Of a stretch of 64,000 nt of DNA, positions 9,392 to 17,731 are shown piece by piece. The stretch comes from Ignavibacteriota bacterium (GTDB lineage Bacteria > Bacteroidota > Ignavibacteria > Tepidaquicellales > OLB5). The translations under genes and the position numbers were made by a program. The stretch is taken from assembly GCA_003820375.1 (NCBI GenBank), contig RPQH01000004.1:1-64000 (forward strand), given 5' to 3'. Every line of letters begins with the position of its first letter. Positions within the stretch are counted from its first letter, which is position 1. The notes under the pieces were generated by a model. That model saw only the letters and a program-made list of their open reading frames with translations, did not search any database and was not told the DNA's origin.

Positions 9392-10454
9392 TTTTCTTGT
9401 ACTTTTCTCGTTCGCGTCTGAGCTTTGCTTTTTGAGTTTCTGACTGCTCTTTGTGCTCGTCGGCGTCGTATTCAATCTTTTGGGTCTCGGCTTTATGCTT
9501 ACGAACGATAAACTCTTTTAATTGTTCGTGCAAATCCATATCGGTGCCCGGAGTCACGCTGTTTTCATTTCCCAATTGGGTCAAAACGTACGACTTCAAA
9601 ACGGGCGGCAAATCGGCGTATGACTCAGCCCCTTTGGACAAGATAGTGGCGATTTTTCTTTCTTTCCTGCTTGTAGCAATCATAAATTTGTACCTGCCTT
9701 GGGCTAGTAATTTGCGGATGAGGTTTTTAGTTTCAATTTCTTCGGCTTGGGCATTGATCAACCTGACCTGCGCCTCTTTTTCGGCGTTTTCTAACGCCAT
9801 TTTTCTGACCGTGTGCTTGTGTTCTTCTTCGATAAAGTCCAAAAGTAATTCAGAACGCCTGAGCTTTTCTGCAAGCTCGTTTCTTTTGATCTTTGTCAGA
9901 CACTCGATCTTTTCAAAGCTGAGAGCGGCATCGGCTTGCAGTTCCATTAACTGCGAGCCGGTATTCCGTATTTCCTCGACATAAAATCCCAATATCCTAA
10001 CCCGCTCGACGTCAAGTTCTAATCGCCTATTGCCCCAGCCTTTGAAAAACACCGGGCCGGGTTTTGTCATCTCGTAAGCCATTTTTTGAACTAACGTCTC
10101 CATCGTCATTTTTGACAGGTCAAATTCCCTGGCTTTTAGGTCCTCGCTCATTGAATACTCCTTTTCTTTTTGTTTATTTCGTTTGGGATTTGGTAAAAAC
10201 GTCTCATTGATTTTTAGCTCCTTGTACGATTTGCCTGAGCCGTAAAACATAAGAAGCGACGCGATGCCTAAGATTGCGGCCGCGATGCCTGCCCAGGAAT
10301 CGGTAAAAAACTGGCTCGTAACGGTCCAGGCATTACAGGAAAAATCTATGATGCTTGAAATAATTACGATCGCCAACAGGACGATGATAACCCAAACCAT
10401 TTTAATAAATTTAATTTTATTTCTTATTCTTGTTTTTTTGTTTCTTACCTCCAT
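9366..10454 (-). CDS. Membrane-anchored coiled-coil protein of the transfer module
   Basis: About 362 aa from ATG 10454, which has AGAGGA 5 bases upstream; the ORF-track start (10559) would run deep into the previous gene. Two predicted membrane segments lie near the N-terminus (VIIVLLAIVIISSIIDF and WAGIAAAILGIASLLMFYG). The rest is a highly charged helical region (KIKRNELAEKLRRSELLLDFIEEEHKHTVRKMALENAEKEAQVRLINAQAEE) likely to form a long coiled coil in the cytoplasm. It overlaps both neighbours (38 and 26 bases). Inference: scaffold linking the VirD4-like ATPase to the membrane. No named family recognised. Confidence 0.6.
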   Translation of the reverse strand: MEVRNKKTRIRNKIKFIKMVWVIIVLLAIVIISSIIDFSCNAWTVTSQFFTDSWAGIAAAILGIASLLMFYGSGKSYKELKINETFLPNPKRNKQKEKEYSMSEDLKAREFDLSKMTMETLVQKMAYEMTKPGPVFFKGWGNRRLELDVERVRILGFYVEEIRNTGSQLMELQADAALSFEKIECLTKIKRNELAEKLRRSELLLDFIEEEHKHTVRKMALENAEKEAQVRLINAQAEEIETKNLIRKLLAQGRYKFMIATSRKERKIATILSKGAESYADLPPVLKSYVLTQLGNENSVTPGTDMDLHEQLKEFIVRKHKAETQKIEYDADEHKEQSETQKAKLRREREKYKKNGEWKKLI

Positions 10455-11322
10455 TTTTGTCCTCTTCATTCGTCGTTGCCGGCAGGTTGCGGGGCTGCCT
10501 GTACGAGAATGACTCGGGACGTACGTGATGCCCTTCGGCTTTATTTTCCCAGACTTCAAGCGTCATGGAAAAAACTGAACTGATATAGTCTTCATAAAAC
10601 ATGAACTCGATCGTTGTCGTATCGGTGAACGTAACGTTCCAGCACGACGGCAAGGAAAGAGGGATGACATGAATTTCATCGCCGGCAAAGATGCCGCTTG
10701 AGCCCGTGACATACCTATTGCTGTTGACGATGACGCCATAAAAATCGGTTTTGGATTTGACGGTATAGGGAATGTGCGGCTTAAACGTGAATGCCGGCAA
10801 GGGTTCGTTATAATAAAAATTTATCTTCCAATACGTCTTTTCGTAGCTATGCTGCATAAAGACGAAATACCAGGCGACGATGCCGATAGATACAAAAGCC
10901 AGGGCATAGGCAAAGACTCGTTGCCGCAATTTGAAATAAAAGGCAAAGCCGCCAAACAGCCGATATTTGGCAAAACCGCGGCTGTGCCAAATCCTTTTTA
11001 TGATATCGAATTCGTTGGCGATTAGCGTTGGCACCGACACAACGAACATGTATGAATGCCTTATGACCCGCCACCAAAAGAAAGGAAATATCCACAAGCC
11101 GGCAAATCCGACAAAAAGCGCGACGAATGATAAAATAGTTGCTATTACTTTTCCGCCAAGCGAATACGCTTCGCTCACTATTGTATGGGCATTCAAACAA
11201 TACGTGATTGCCCAATACAGGCCATATTGGGAAGCGGCTCCGATGAGAAAAAAAACAATCGCCTCCCCCGGGCTTTCAAAATCATGGCGCATGGAATCTT
11301 TTAGACGTTCAAATAACACCAC
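10417..11322 (-). CDS. Polytopic membrane protein of the transfer module
   Basis: 301 aa. Three or four membrane segments: AIVFFLIGAASQYGLYWAITY, VIATILSFVALFVGFAGLWIFPFFWW, possibly SYMFVVSVPTLIA, and VFAYALAFVSIGIVAWYFVF. After the last comes a roughly 120-residue beta-rich domain (FYGVIVNSNRYVTGSSGIFAGDEIHVIPLSL) and a basic Lys/Asn-rich tail (KNGGKKQKNKNKK). Unknown family. The 5' end overlaps the replication-relaxation-like gene by 14 bases and the 3' end overlaps the coiled-coil gene, so the four genes form one operon. Codons are GC-richer than the cargo genes. Confidence 0.6.
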   Translation of the reverse strand: MVLFERLKDSMRHDFESPGEAIVFFLIGAASQYGLYWAITYCLNAHTIVSEAYSLGGKVIATILSFVALFVGFAGLWIFPFFWWRVIRHSYMFVVSVPTLIANEFDIIKRIWHSRGFAKYRLFGGFAFYFKLRQRVFAYALAFVSIGIVAWYFVFMQHSYEKTYWKINFYYNEPLPAFTFKPHIPYTVKSKTDFYGVIVNSNRYVTGSSGIFAGDEIHVIPLSLPSCWNVTFTDTTTIEFMFYEDYISSVFSMTLEVWENKAEGHHVRPESFSYRQPRNLPATTNEEDKNGGKKQKNKNKK

Positions 11323-12022
11323 AGCTAAAGCCCTTTCCGAAATCTTTGGATATGTCTCCGATAAAGTGCACGGAAAATTTTAAGGCGGAAATATCAGGCA
11401 TTGGCAATCTTATGAGGCGGCAAATGTTTTTCCAGTACGCATACAAAGCCGCGTCATGGGAAAGTCGGACGTAGTTGTCCTTTTTATGTTCAAGCCAGCC
11501 GCTATTCCACTGGGGCTTTGGCTCTTCGATTTCCAAAAAAGTCAGCTTGTATCTAGAAAGATTTTCATCTTTTTGCACAAGCAAGGCATCCGGTATAAGG
11601 TAGACCGGATAACCAAACCGTGGAAACAGTAACGTGTAAAAGTGCGGTAACTTGAGGCAACGTACAAACACATCGGTGTTATGCAGTTCGTTTAGATCCC
11701 CTTTGCCAACCGTTTCCGGCGGCAATATCTCGGTAACATATCCGGCTTCATTTAAAATCGGCAGGACTTTGTTGGTTGCCGCGTATACTTCATGTCTTGG
11801 GCTTTTTAAATAGCCAAGTTCGCAAAGTTCACTCAGTTTTTTATACGTGCAAATTTTGGTGAAGCTTTTTTTTATAAGCTGATACTGCCTAATATGCACG
11901 TATTTAAAAAGACGGGTATAGTAAAACACCTGCCATAACTGACTGAAGGTTGCCCCTGCCTTGGTCGGCACGAGATGGGCTAATTCATCGACTGTGACGA
12001 TTTTTTTATAATCTATGTTCAT
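11309..12022 (-). CDS. Replication-relaxation-like DNA-binding protein
   Basis: 237 aa. The N-terminal half looks like a winged helix (VTVDELAHLVPTK...YKKLSELCELGYLKSPRHEVYAATNKVLPILNEAGY), and the C-terminal half has a nuclease-like beta pattern YLIPDALLVQKDE...YKLTFLEIEEPKP with a PD...ExE arrangement. This order matches proteins of the replication-relaxation (Replic_Relax) kind found on plasmids and integrative elements; assignment is by pattern only. First gene of the four-gene transfer operon. A second protein of similar build is encoded at 17.7-18.5 kb. Confidence 0.55.
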   Translation of the reverse strand: MNIDYKKIVTVDELAHLVPTKAGATFSQLWQVFYYTRLFKYVHIRQYQLIKKSFTKICTYKKLSELCELGYLKSPRHEVYAATNKVLPILNEAGYVTEILPPETVGKGDLNELHNTDVFVRCLKLPHFYTLLFPRFGYPVYLIPDALLVQKDENLSRYKLTFLEIEEPKPQWNSGWLEHKKDNYVRLSHDAALYAYWKNICRLIRLPMPDISALKFSVHFIGDISKDFGKGFSCGVI

Positions 12023-12190
12023 AAAGTATCCATATATTGTTTATACGGGTACCGTATAACTTTAGCTGAAATAGGAAGAATATTTATACGGGTTTTTTGA
12101 TATAACAGAATATGAATAAAAGACTTAAAACCGTTTTACGGTTCCCACATTATCACAACTATCCCCCTTCCCAAATTAACATTTATTTTT

Positions 12191-12240
12191 AGTTTTTTTA
12201 AAAACTAAAGGTTTCTCGGGCATAGCCCGAGAAACCTTCT
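12191..12240. terminator. Strong hairpin in a divergent intergenic region
   Basis: AAGGTTTCTCGGG and CCCGAGAAACCTT form a perfect 13-bp stem with a 5-base loop (12208-12238), preceded by the small palindrome AGTTTTTTTAAAAACT (12191-12206). It lies between divergent genes, where no gene needs terminating, so it may insulate the operons or block readthrough. The surrounding 12023-12388 holds no gene. Confidence 0.7.
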
Positions 12241-12388
12241 TGATATTTTTAGGTACAGTCGTACCACCAGAGATACTAAATTCATTACACAATTCTTTTT
12301 GCCCTGCAAGAACAGAAGATATTATGTATGTTCGTCCATGATCACTGACACAACCTTTGTCTACAATTTAAATCCTCCACATAAAGAA

Positions 12389-13201
12389 ATGATGGATATT
12401 TTCTTTCAATCATTGCCGCTTATAATATTAGTATTAGGCATACTTTTAAACCATATTTACACTAAGATAAAAACGGCTTCTGTACTCAAAGAAACCAAAC
12501 AACAGCTGAAATTTTCGCTTCAGATTCTCGAAACAGCAATGCTACAACAGGCTAATTGTATCAATGAGTTTAAAAAGCAATTTAAGGCATCCTCATTGGA
12601 TTTTCAACCCGTTACCCTGGTTACTCATGTAAACACAAAAAACATGAAATCACTTTCAACAAAAGACGAGTATAAGATTTTTATTACCAGAGCCAAAGGG
12701 ACGATAGAGCAAAAATCAGAGATATACAACAAGTTTAACTATGTCGTTTCGGTCATTGAGCGGTGCGAGACCCATCTTGAAGAAGACATGAATAAATACA
12801 TTCGCCGCACCAATGACCTTAAGGACCAGTTTAATGCCCACAACCAGATGTTCTTGACACTGATGAATGAATTAATAAAGAAAAAGATCAACAAGATTGC
12901 TAATGAAAATGAGATTAAATTCATTACATATATGCAACAGGAACATAGAAAACTTGTTGACAGCGGAAAAATAGATGAAATATTTTACGCGATAGAAACT
13001 TTCCACAAGCCGCTTCTTGAAAAAGCAAAGATATTTAATATTGAGCAAATTGCGAATATGATACCGCTTGGTATAGGATTATTACGTCAACTAAAATTCA
13101 CCCAGGAAAGTTTTTACGATATTTTTAACAGTTACGAAATAGCCTTGAAAACGTCGCATGATTTTATAAAAATTGTGCTTGGCTCTAAGACATTTAAATA
13201 A
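12389..13201 (+). CDS. Membrane-anchored helical protein of unknown function
   Basis: About 270 aa from the ATG pair at 12389; the longer ORF begins at a TTG in non-coding-looking sequence. One N-terminal membrane segment (FFQSLPLIILVLGILLNHIYT) is followed by predominantly helical, charged sequence with coiled-coil character (KETKQQLKFSLQILETAMLQQANCINEFKKQF). It sits in the mobile module on the opposite strand and is AT-richer than the transfer genes, so it is probably cargo. No family recognised. Confidence 0.6.
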   Translation: MMDIFFQSLPLIILVLGILLNHIYTKIKTASVLKETKQQLKFSLQILETAMLQQANCINEFKKQFKASSLDFQPVTLVTHVNTKNMKSLSTKDEYKIFITRAKGTIEQKSEIYNKFNYVVSVIERCETHLEEDMNKYIRRTNDLKDQFNAHNQMFLTLMNELIKKKINKIANENEIKFITYMQQEHRKLVDSGKIDEIFYAIETFHKPLLEKAKIFNIEQIANMIPLGIGLLRQLKFTQESFYDIFNSYEIALKTSHDFIKIVLGSKTFK

Positions 13202-13232
13202 AACTTTTTTACTATATTTAATTAAAATAAAA

Positions 13233-13252
13233 AACTACCCTTCAGGATAGCT
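13233..13252 (+). terminator. Short hairpin terminator
   Basis: AACTACCC-TTCA-GGATAGCTT, a weak stem followed by ATTGTTTT. The same motif in a better-paired form occurs after the TOPRIM gene at 15632, suggesting the two cargo genes share an origin. Confidence 0.45.
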
Positions 13253-13378
13253 TATTGTTTTAAAAAACTAAAATTTATTTCGTTTTTATATGGAAAAGGT
13301 TTTTCGGACAGGACTGTAAATTACTTACCTAATATAGGTGATATATACAAATGTTGTATGCTATATAAAATAATATTT

Positions 13379-14203
13379 TTATTTAGTTTTTCTTTTTTTC
13401 CTTTTGGCTATAGTTATGTTCAAACACTGTGACAATTGCGTTATGCAGAACCGCTTTAATTTCTGCAATTTGACTTTCTCATCAGATCCATGGATGCCCA
13501 ACTTGTCATATAATTTTTCTGAATGTATCTCGTGGGCTGCTAGATTTCGTACTGCATTAATCTTTCTGACGTTTGTAAACCATGTAGCATCAAGCTTACC
13601 AGCTGTTTCTAGCCATGCTTCGCTCACTGCCCGGTACTGAATTGGTTCTTGGACTTTTAAGTTTGAAGCTATATTTGTAGCTGTTGCCAAATCAAGATAG
13701 GAAGTTGCTTTTTCTGGAAAAGTTTTTGTAGAATTGGCTAAGTGGGGATGATACTTCCTATAATACTCTTCAACTATGGGCTTAAATTGCTTGTCGTAAA
13801 AGTCTTTTTGGTGCCGTAAGACGTACCATGCAAATTGGCCATACAAATCGACTTTGTCTTTTTCAGGATCGATCGGAAGCGCTTTTTGGACATGGATAAA
13901 CTTCTCTAAGGCATTTACACAATCTCTAAAGCTTTGAGGAAGTATTTCTTGAGAAATATTGTACTCTTCGGTTGAGAATTTATTAATACCTAAGCCTCCG
14001 CAAAAGAACAGACGAATCATGTAATCCAGCATAAGCCATGATTCAAGTATAATGTGCCGGGCTGATGCGCTTCTTTTTATATAAAGCAAACTCTTATCAA
14101 ATATCTCAACAAGTTTTTCTAATTCTCTAGCCGATGTGTAGACTAGACTTGACTGGTCGAAAGCGAAAAGGTTTGACAGCCAGAATAATTCTTTTTTATT
14201 CAT
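13379..14203 (-). CDS. HEPN-like helical protein
   Basis: 274 aa, almost entirely helical in appearance. Near the C-terminus INAVRNLAAHEIHSEKLYDKLG contains RNxxAH, the Rx4-6H signature of HEPN ribonucleases, in the usual position after long helices. The N-terminal half (HIILESWLMLDYMIRLFF) also fits a HEPN-type four-helix core. Known HEPN proteins with this motif cut RNA or serve as toxins; whether this one is active is not shown. It is divergent from the TOPRIM gene 170 bases away, so the two may be a regulated pair. Confidence 0.55.
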   Translation of the reverse strand: MNKKELFWLSNLFAFDQSSLVYTSARELEKLVEIFDKSLLYIKRSASARHIILESWLMLDYMIRLFFCGGLGINKFSTEEYNISQEILPQSFRDCVNALEKFIHVQKALPIDPEKDKVDLYGQFAWYVLRHQKDFYDKQFKPIVEEYYRKYHPHLANSTKTFPEKATSYLDLATATNIASNLKVQEPIQYRAVSEAWLETAGKLDATWFTNVRKINAVRNLAAHEIHSEKLYDKLGIHGSDEKVKLQKLKRFCITQLSQCLNITIAKRKKRKTK

Positions 14204-14373
14204 AGATTGGAATGATTTAATTTGCTACAGTATTTGTACAAAAATACATAACAATAATTACCAAATAAATAAAAATTACCACTCCACCAGAGGAGTTTAG
14301 ATTTTCCCATTATTAATTCAGATTTTTTCATTTTAATCGTATAATTTTCTCGTGTAAATAGCTATATTTGAAT

Positions 14374-15576
14374 ATGATTACATATTCACTCGATACAACT
14401 CATTTTATCGGATTTGCTGCTGAAAAAAGCGAACCGGGCAAAAAAGTAAAAATCATTACCAAATGCAAACTGATGACATCGGATAAACCTGTCTTTCATG
14501 TGTGGATGAGGCATATTACGGGAATATTTTTACAACAAAGCCCTGTGCTGGTAACTTCAATATCAAAATTTCTAATTCTTATCCATTCTAATGACAAGGC
14601 AGATGTTTATATCAACGATTTTGAAGAAACATCATTAGCCAAAGTCACAAGGAACATCAAAGCCGGAGAACAGGTGTATGTAAGCGATATATCCGACATA
14701 TCCGACATCAAATTTCCTGATATAGACGTTAAACCGGATGATTGCATAATATATTGCTGCCGCAATGAGTGGCGCTTTAGCCTGTATTTTGACGCTGAAA
14801 GACAGATTGACACAGATGTGTTAGCTCAAGAACTGGGCGAATTAAAAAAGGAAGGTGTTTTTTATTCTCTGTTAGAATCAACAAATGCACAAGTTTCAAT
14901 GTTAGATCCGCATACGGTAAAAGTTATTGTATTGACTGAGGGAAAAACTGATTGGAAGCATTTGCTGGCGGCTATGAATAAATTAAATATTAAGACTGAT
15001 ATAGCGTTTTTTGAAGATGATAAAGACAGAGGCGCAGATGATTTACTCAAAATGTGTGAGCATTATTCTGAATTACCGCAATCAATACCTATGATCTTTG
15101 TTTTTGACCGAGACGATAAAAGAATTATGAGTAAGCTAAAAGCTAAAGAACAAGACGATTGTGGCTATCAGGAATGGGGACATAATGTGTTCTCTATGTG
15201 CTTACCAGTGCCTAAAGACCGCTCAGACGAAACACATGCTATTTCTATTGAATTTTTTTATAAAGACAAAGAGATTACACAGATGAATTCTGAAGGGAGA
15301 CGAATCTTTTTTAGTACCGAGTTTCATAAAAAAACAGGGAACCATATCTCGCACCCATTGCATTGTGCTGAACGTAACAAAATCGACGAACATAAAATAG
15401 GAATCATTGACAGTGCTGTGTATGATCGCGACAATCATAGCTTTGCATTATCTAAAAATGACTTTGCAGAAGCAGTTTTGAATCAACAAGACAACTATAC
15501 TAATTTCGATTTTACAGAGTTTAACGCTATATTTAATATTATTGAACAAATTATCAATCTGCGGATTTCACATTAG
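14374..15576 (+). CDS. TOPRIM-domain protein, possible defence nuclease
   Basis: 400 aa from ATG 14374 (the track's TTG start is 6 bases earlier). Around residue 190 VIVLTEGKTDWKHL carries the conserved TOPRIM Glu, and about 60 residues on MIFVFDRDDKRI carries the DxD motif, so the metal site looks complete. The N-terminal 180 residues are an unrecognised beta-rich domain. There is no ATPase domain, unlike OLD nucleases; it could resemble RloB-type or stand-alone TOPRIM nucleases. TATATTTG, matching the Bacteroidota -7 element, ends 3 bases before ATG, which would give a leaderless transcript, but no TTTG -33 box is at the right distance. A terminator hairpin follows. Confidence 0.65.
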   Translation: MITYSLDTTHFIGFAAEKSEPGKKVKIITKCKLMTSDKPVFHVWMRHITGIFLQQSPVLVTSISKFLILIHSNDKADVYINDFEETSLAKVTRNIKAGEQVYVSDISDISDIKFPDIDVKPDDCIIYCCRNEWRFSLYFDAERQIDTDVLAQELGELKKEGVFYSLLESTNAQVSMLDPHTVKVIVLTEGKTDWKHLLAAMNKLNIKTDIAFFEDDKDRGADDLLKMCEHYSELPQSIPMIFVFDRDDKRIMSKLKAKEQDDCGYQEWGHNVFSMCLPVPKDRSDETHAISIEFFYKDKEITQMNSEGRRIFFSTEFHKKTGNHISHPLHCAERNKIDEHKIGIIDSAVYDRDNHSFALSKNDFAEAVLNQQDNYTNFDFTEFNAIFNIIEQIINLRISH

Positions 15577-15631
15577 TTTTTAGTTATAAAATACTTAAGA
15601 GAAATCAAAATTAATCCTGATTTATAAATAA

Positions 15632-15660
15632 AAGCTACCCGGTAGGATAGCTTAATTTAT
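15632..15660 (+). terminator. Hairpin terminator
   Basis: AAGCTACCCGGTAGGATAGCTT folds to a 6-bp outer stem with inner CC/GG pairs and is followed by AATTTATTT, 55 bases after the TOPRIM gene. Confidence 0.6.
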
Positions 15661-15670
15661 TTCATAAGAG

Positions 15671-15922
15671 CTATGCTTTATCACAGAAAACGGAACATTG
15701 ACAGTAGTCACAATAAGCAGTATTTCCGTCGACGACACTCACTTCGTGTAAGCAACTACAGCAGATGTAACTGCTTTCGTCGTCTGTTTCATTAAGAAGC
15801 GATTGGCGAAGTATGTCATCAACCACATCGGTCATAGGCTTTTTTTGGATTTTGCCTTTTTTGTAAATAATGGGGATTAGGTCGTCTTTAATTTTCGGGC
15901 TGTATAAGCCTTTGCCATTCAC
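15671..15922 (-). CDS. Small zinc-ribbon protein
   Basis: 83 aa. The C-terminal half has CCSCLHEVSVVDGNTAYCDYCQCSVFC, two paired cysteine knuckles likely to bind zinc. The N-terminal half is basic (GLYSPKIKDDLIPIIYKKGKIQKKPMTDVVDDILRQSL). It belongs to the GC-richer minus-strand mobile block, 60 bases after the methylase-like gene. Small zinc ribbons of this type often bind nucleic acid in plasmid maintenance; that role is inference. Confidence 0.6.
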   Translation of the reverse strand: MNGKGLYSPKIKDDLIPIIYKKGKIQKKPMTDVVDDILRQSLLNETDDESSYICCSCLHEVSVVDGNTAYCDYCQCSVFCDKA

Positions 15923-15985
15923 GTTTAGCCTCCTTTCTTTTTGTTTGAATGTTTTTAAAATGTGCTTTTTAGAATGTAGTAATGA

Positions 15986-16747
15986 TTAAAAAAGTGGCAA
16001 TTGTTCAGATTTCAGGGCGGGTACTTGAGTAAACGGCGTGTCAATCGTCGCTTCATCGTCTGTTTCTTCAACTGTACTGGAAGGATTAGACGTTTGTTTG
16101 ACTGACTCTATGTACGACTCTTTAAATACCTCAAAGCGTCTGCCGGTTAGTTCCCGGAATACGCCGCCATACATGCTTCTCTTTGTCTCATAGGCTTTCT
16201 TGCATTCAAATGCTAGCGTATCTCCCCAGACAACAACACCATTAACATTAAAGAACAAGAGGTTTAAGGCACACATCTTAACACAGGTCAAATCGATGTC
16301 TTGCCCGTAAAAGACCGCCTCGTCCAGCTGGGCGTTCGTCATGGTCTTAAAGCAGGAGATGAGCATGATGCCTGAGCCGCAAGCCGGATCTAAGATTTTC
16401 CCACCTTGGGGTGAGATTGCTTTTGCCATAAACTCAGCCACTTGCTTAGGCGTAAAGTACTGGCCTCTAAACTTATTTGCCATGTTCCACTGCATGTAGA
16501 GTTCACCCAAGATGTCGTCATTTGTTTCTTGCATGATCTTTAAAAGAGCAGTAAAAGCTTTGGCAAAGTAATCGATTACCCGCTCACCTGTTTTTCCTTC
16601 ATTGCCATACCTTCGAACGATTTCTAAGTAATGCTCATCGTCTCGCTGCATGGTAAAAAGTATTAGATCAAGCCAGTCTATAAACACGGCTTCAGAACTA
16701 TAGCCGCGGCGTAGGATGGCTTCTAAGCACTTAAGGATCTCATTCAT
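15986..16747 (-). CDS. Short N6-adenine methylase-like protein lacking NPPY motif
   Basis: 253 aa. GQYFTPKQVAEFMAKAI is the HsdM-type lead-in and KILDPACGSGIMLIS (residues 118-130) is the SAM-binding motif I; VFYGQDIDLTCVKMCALNLL matches motif II. After GVVVWGDTLAFE the chain diverges and no NPP[YFW] catalytic motif is present, so it may bind SAM or DNA without methylating. It overlaps ArdC by 4 bases (ATGA) and was probably acquired with it. Such short methylases with antirestriction neighbours are known from plasmids and integrative elements. A catalytically complete partner is not present nearby. Confidence 0.75.
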   Translation of the reverse strand: MNEILKCLEAILRRGYSSEAVFIDWLDLILFTMQRDDEHYLEIVRRYGNEGKTGERVIDYFAKAFTALLKIMQETNDDILGELYMQWNMANKFRGQYFTPKQVAEFMAKAISPQGGKILDPACGSGIMLISCFKTMTNAQLDEAVFYGQDIDLTCVKMCALNLLFFNVNGVVVWGDTLAFECKKAYETKRSMYGGVFRELTGRRFEVFKESYIESVKQTSNPSSTVEETDDEATIDTPFTQVPALKSEQLPLF

Positions 16748-17544
16748 ACGCTATTCACCTGCCTGCCTTGCAACAAGTATTTGAGTATGGCATCGACCTC
16801 GGAAAGAACCTGTATGACGGCCGCCTGTGGCGTAATGCTTAGGTCTTTAGCATAGGACTCGATATAGCGATACGTGTTGCCGAAGTGACGAGAGCCGTCT
16901 TTTCCGACAATCCGGCACAAAGCCTGCGCGGCCAACTCTGCCGTTATCTCTTGTACCGGATCCTGACCCCGTTTCAGCGTGCCTTTGAGTTTGTGGTCAA
17001 CGGCATGGCACAGTTCATGGAAAAACGTCTTTTCCTCAGGCGTGGCCAGGGCTATAATCTTCATCCTGGGGTCATAGTAGCCGTTATAGGCGTCGTTTCC
17101 GCCCGTAGCGTGGATTTCTACCCCTAGGGCTTTGGCTTTCTCTATAAGGGGAAATTGGGGCACGACGAGTTTTTGGTAATCCAAGGGCTTTCCCTCGGTG
17201 TCTTCGACTTTAAAGACACAGCCGCAGCAAAAGCCTTTTAAGATAGTTTTTTCATCGGTTATCTCATTATCAGCTGTTTCGCTCTTTTGCTTGATAAATA
17301 CCGGCACCAAGATGTCGAATGAATGAGATCCTTTTTTCACCTGCCGGCCGACGGCCTGCCATTGCCGGTAACCCCGGGCGTCTTCAGTGCCGTGAAAAAA
17401 CATCATGAGGCGGTTTAACATGCTCCAACTCGCCGATGGGATATTGGGAATGGGAAACATGGCATAGGCGACGGCTTCGGGAATGGTGCCGTTTTTGAAT
17501 TCAGACAACAATGTATCCAAGACTTCTTTTACTCGTGCTAACAT
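16744..17544 (-). CDS. ardC: ArdC-type antirestriction protein
   Basis: 266 aa. The N-terminal domain (SWSMLNRLMMFFHGTEDARGYRQWQAVGRQVKKGSHSFDILVP) is the ArdC single-stranded-DNA-binding region; the C-terminal domain is a metallopeptidase with FFHELCHAVDH (His176, Glu177, His180) and a downstream Glu in QEITAELAAQAL. ArdC proteins protect incoming single-stranded element DNA during conjugation. The family match is strong over the whole length. It starts an operon with the methylase-like gene (4-base overlap). Its presence is good evidence that this block is a transferable element. Confidence 0.9.
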   Translation of the reverse strand: MLARVKEVLDTLLSEFKNGTIPEAVAYAMFPIPNIPSASWSMLNRLMMFFHGTEDARGYRQWQAVGRQVKKGSHSFDILVPVFIKQKSETADNEITDEKTILKGFCCGCVFKVEDTEGKPLDYQKLVVPQFPLIEKAKALGVEIHATGGNDAYNGYYDPRMKIIALATPEEKTFFHELCHAVDHKLKGTLKRGQDPVQEITAELAAQALCRIVGKDGSRHFGNTYRYIESYAKDLSITPQAAVIQVLSEVDAILKYLLQGRQVNSV

Positions 17545-17731
17545 GAGTATTGTTCCTTTCTAATATGATTATTATGATTATGTATGAATAATGGTTTGTA
17601 TAAATGTTAACTTGTCTAATTATTGATTGGAGTACTTGACAGTACCCATCTATCCTTTACCCGTTTTATGATGTATAGCATCTTATTGAAAACGGATGTA
17701 TGTACTTTTTAAGGCGCGTTCCAATTCTTGA

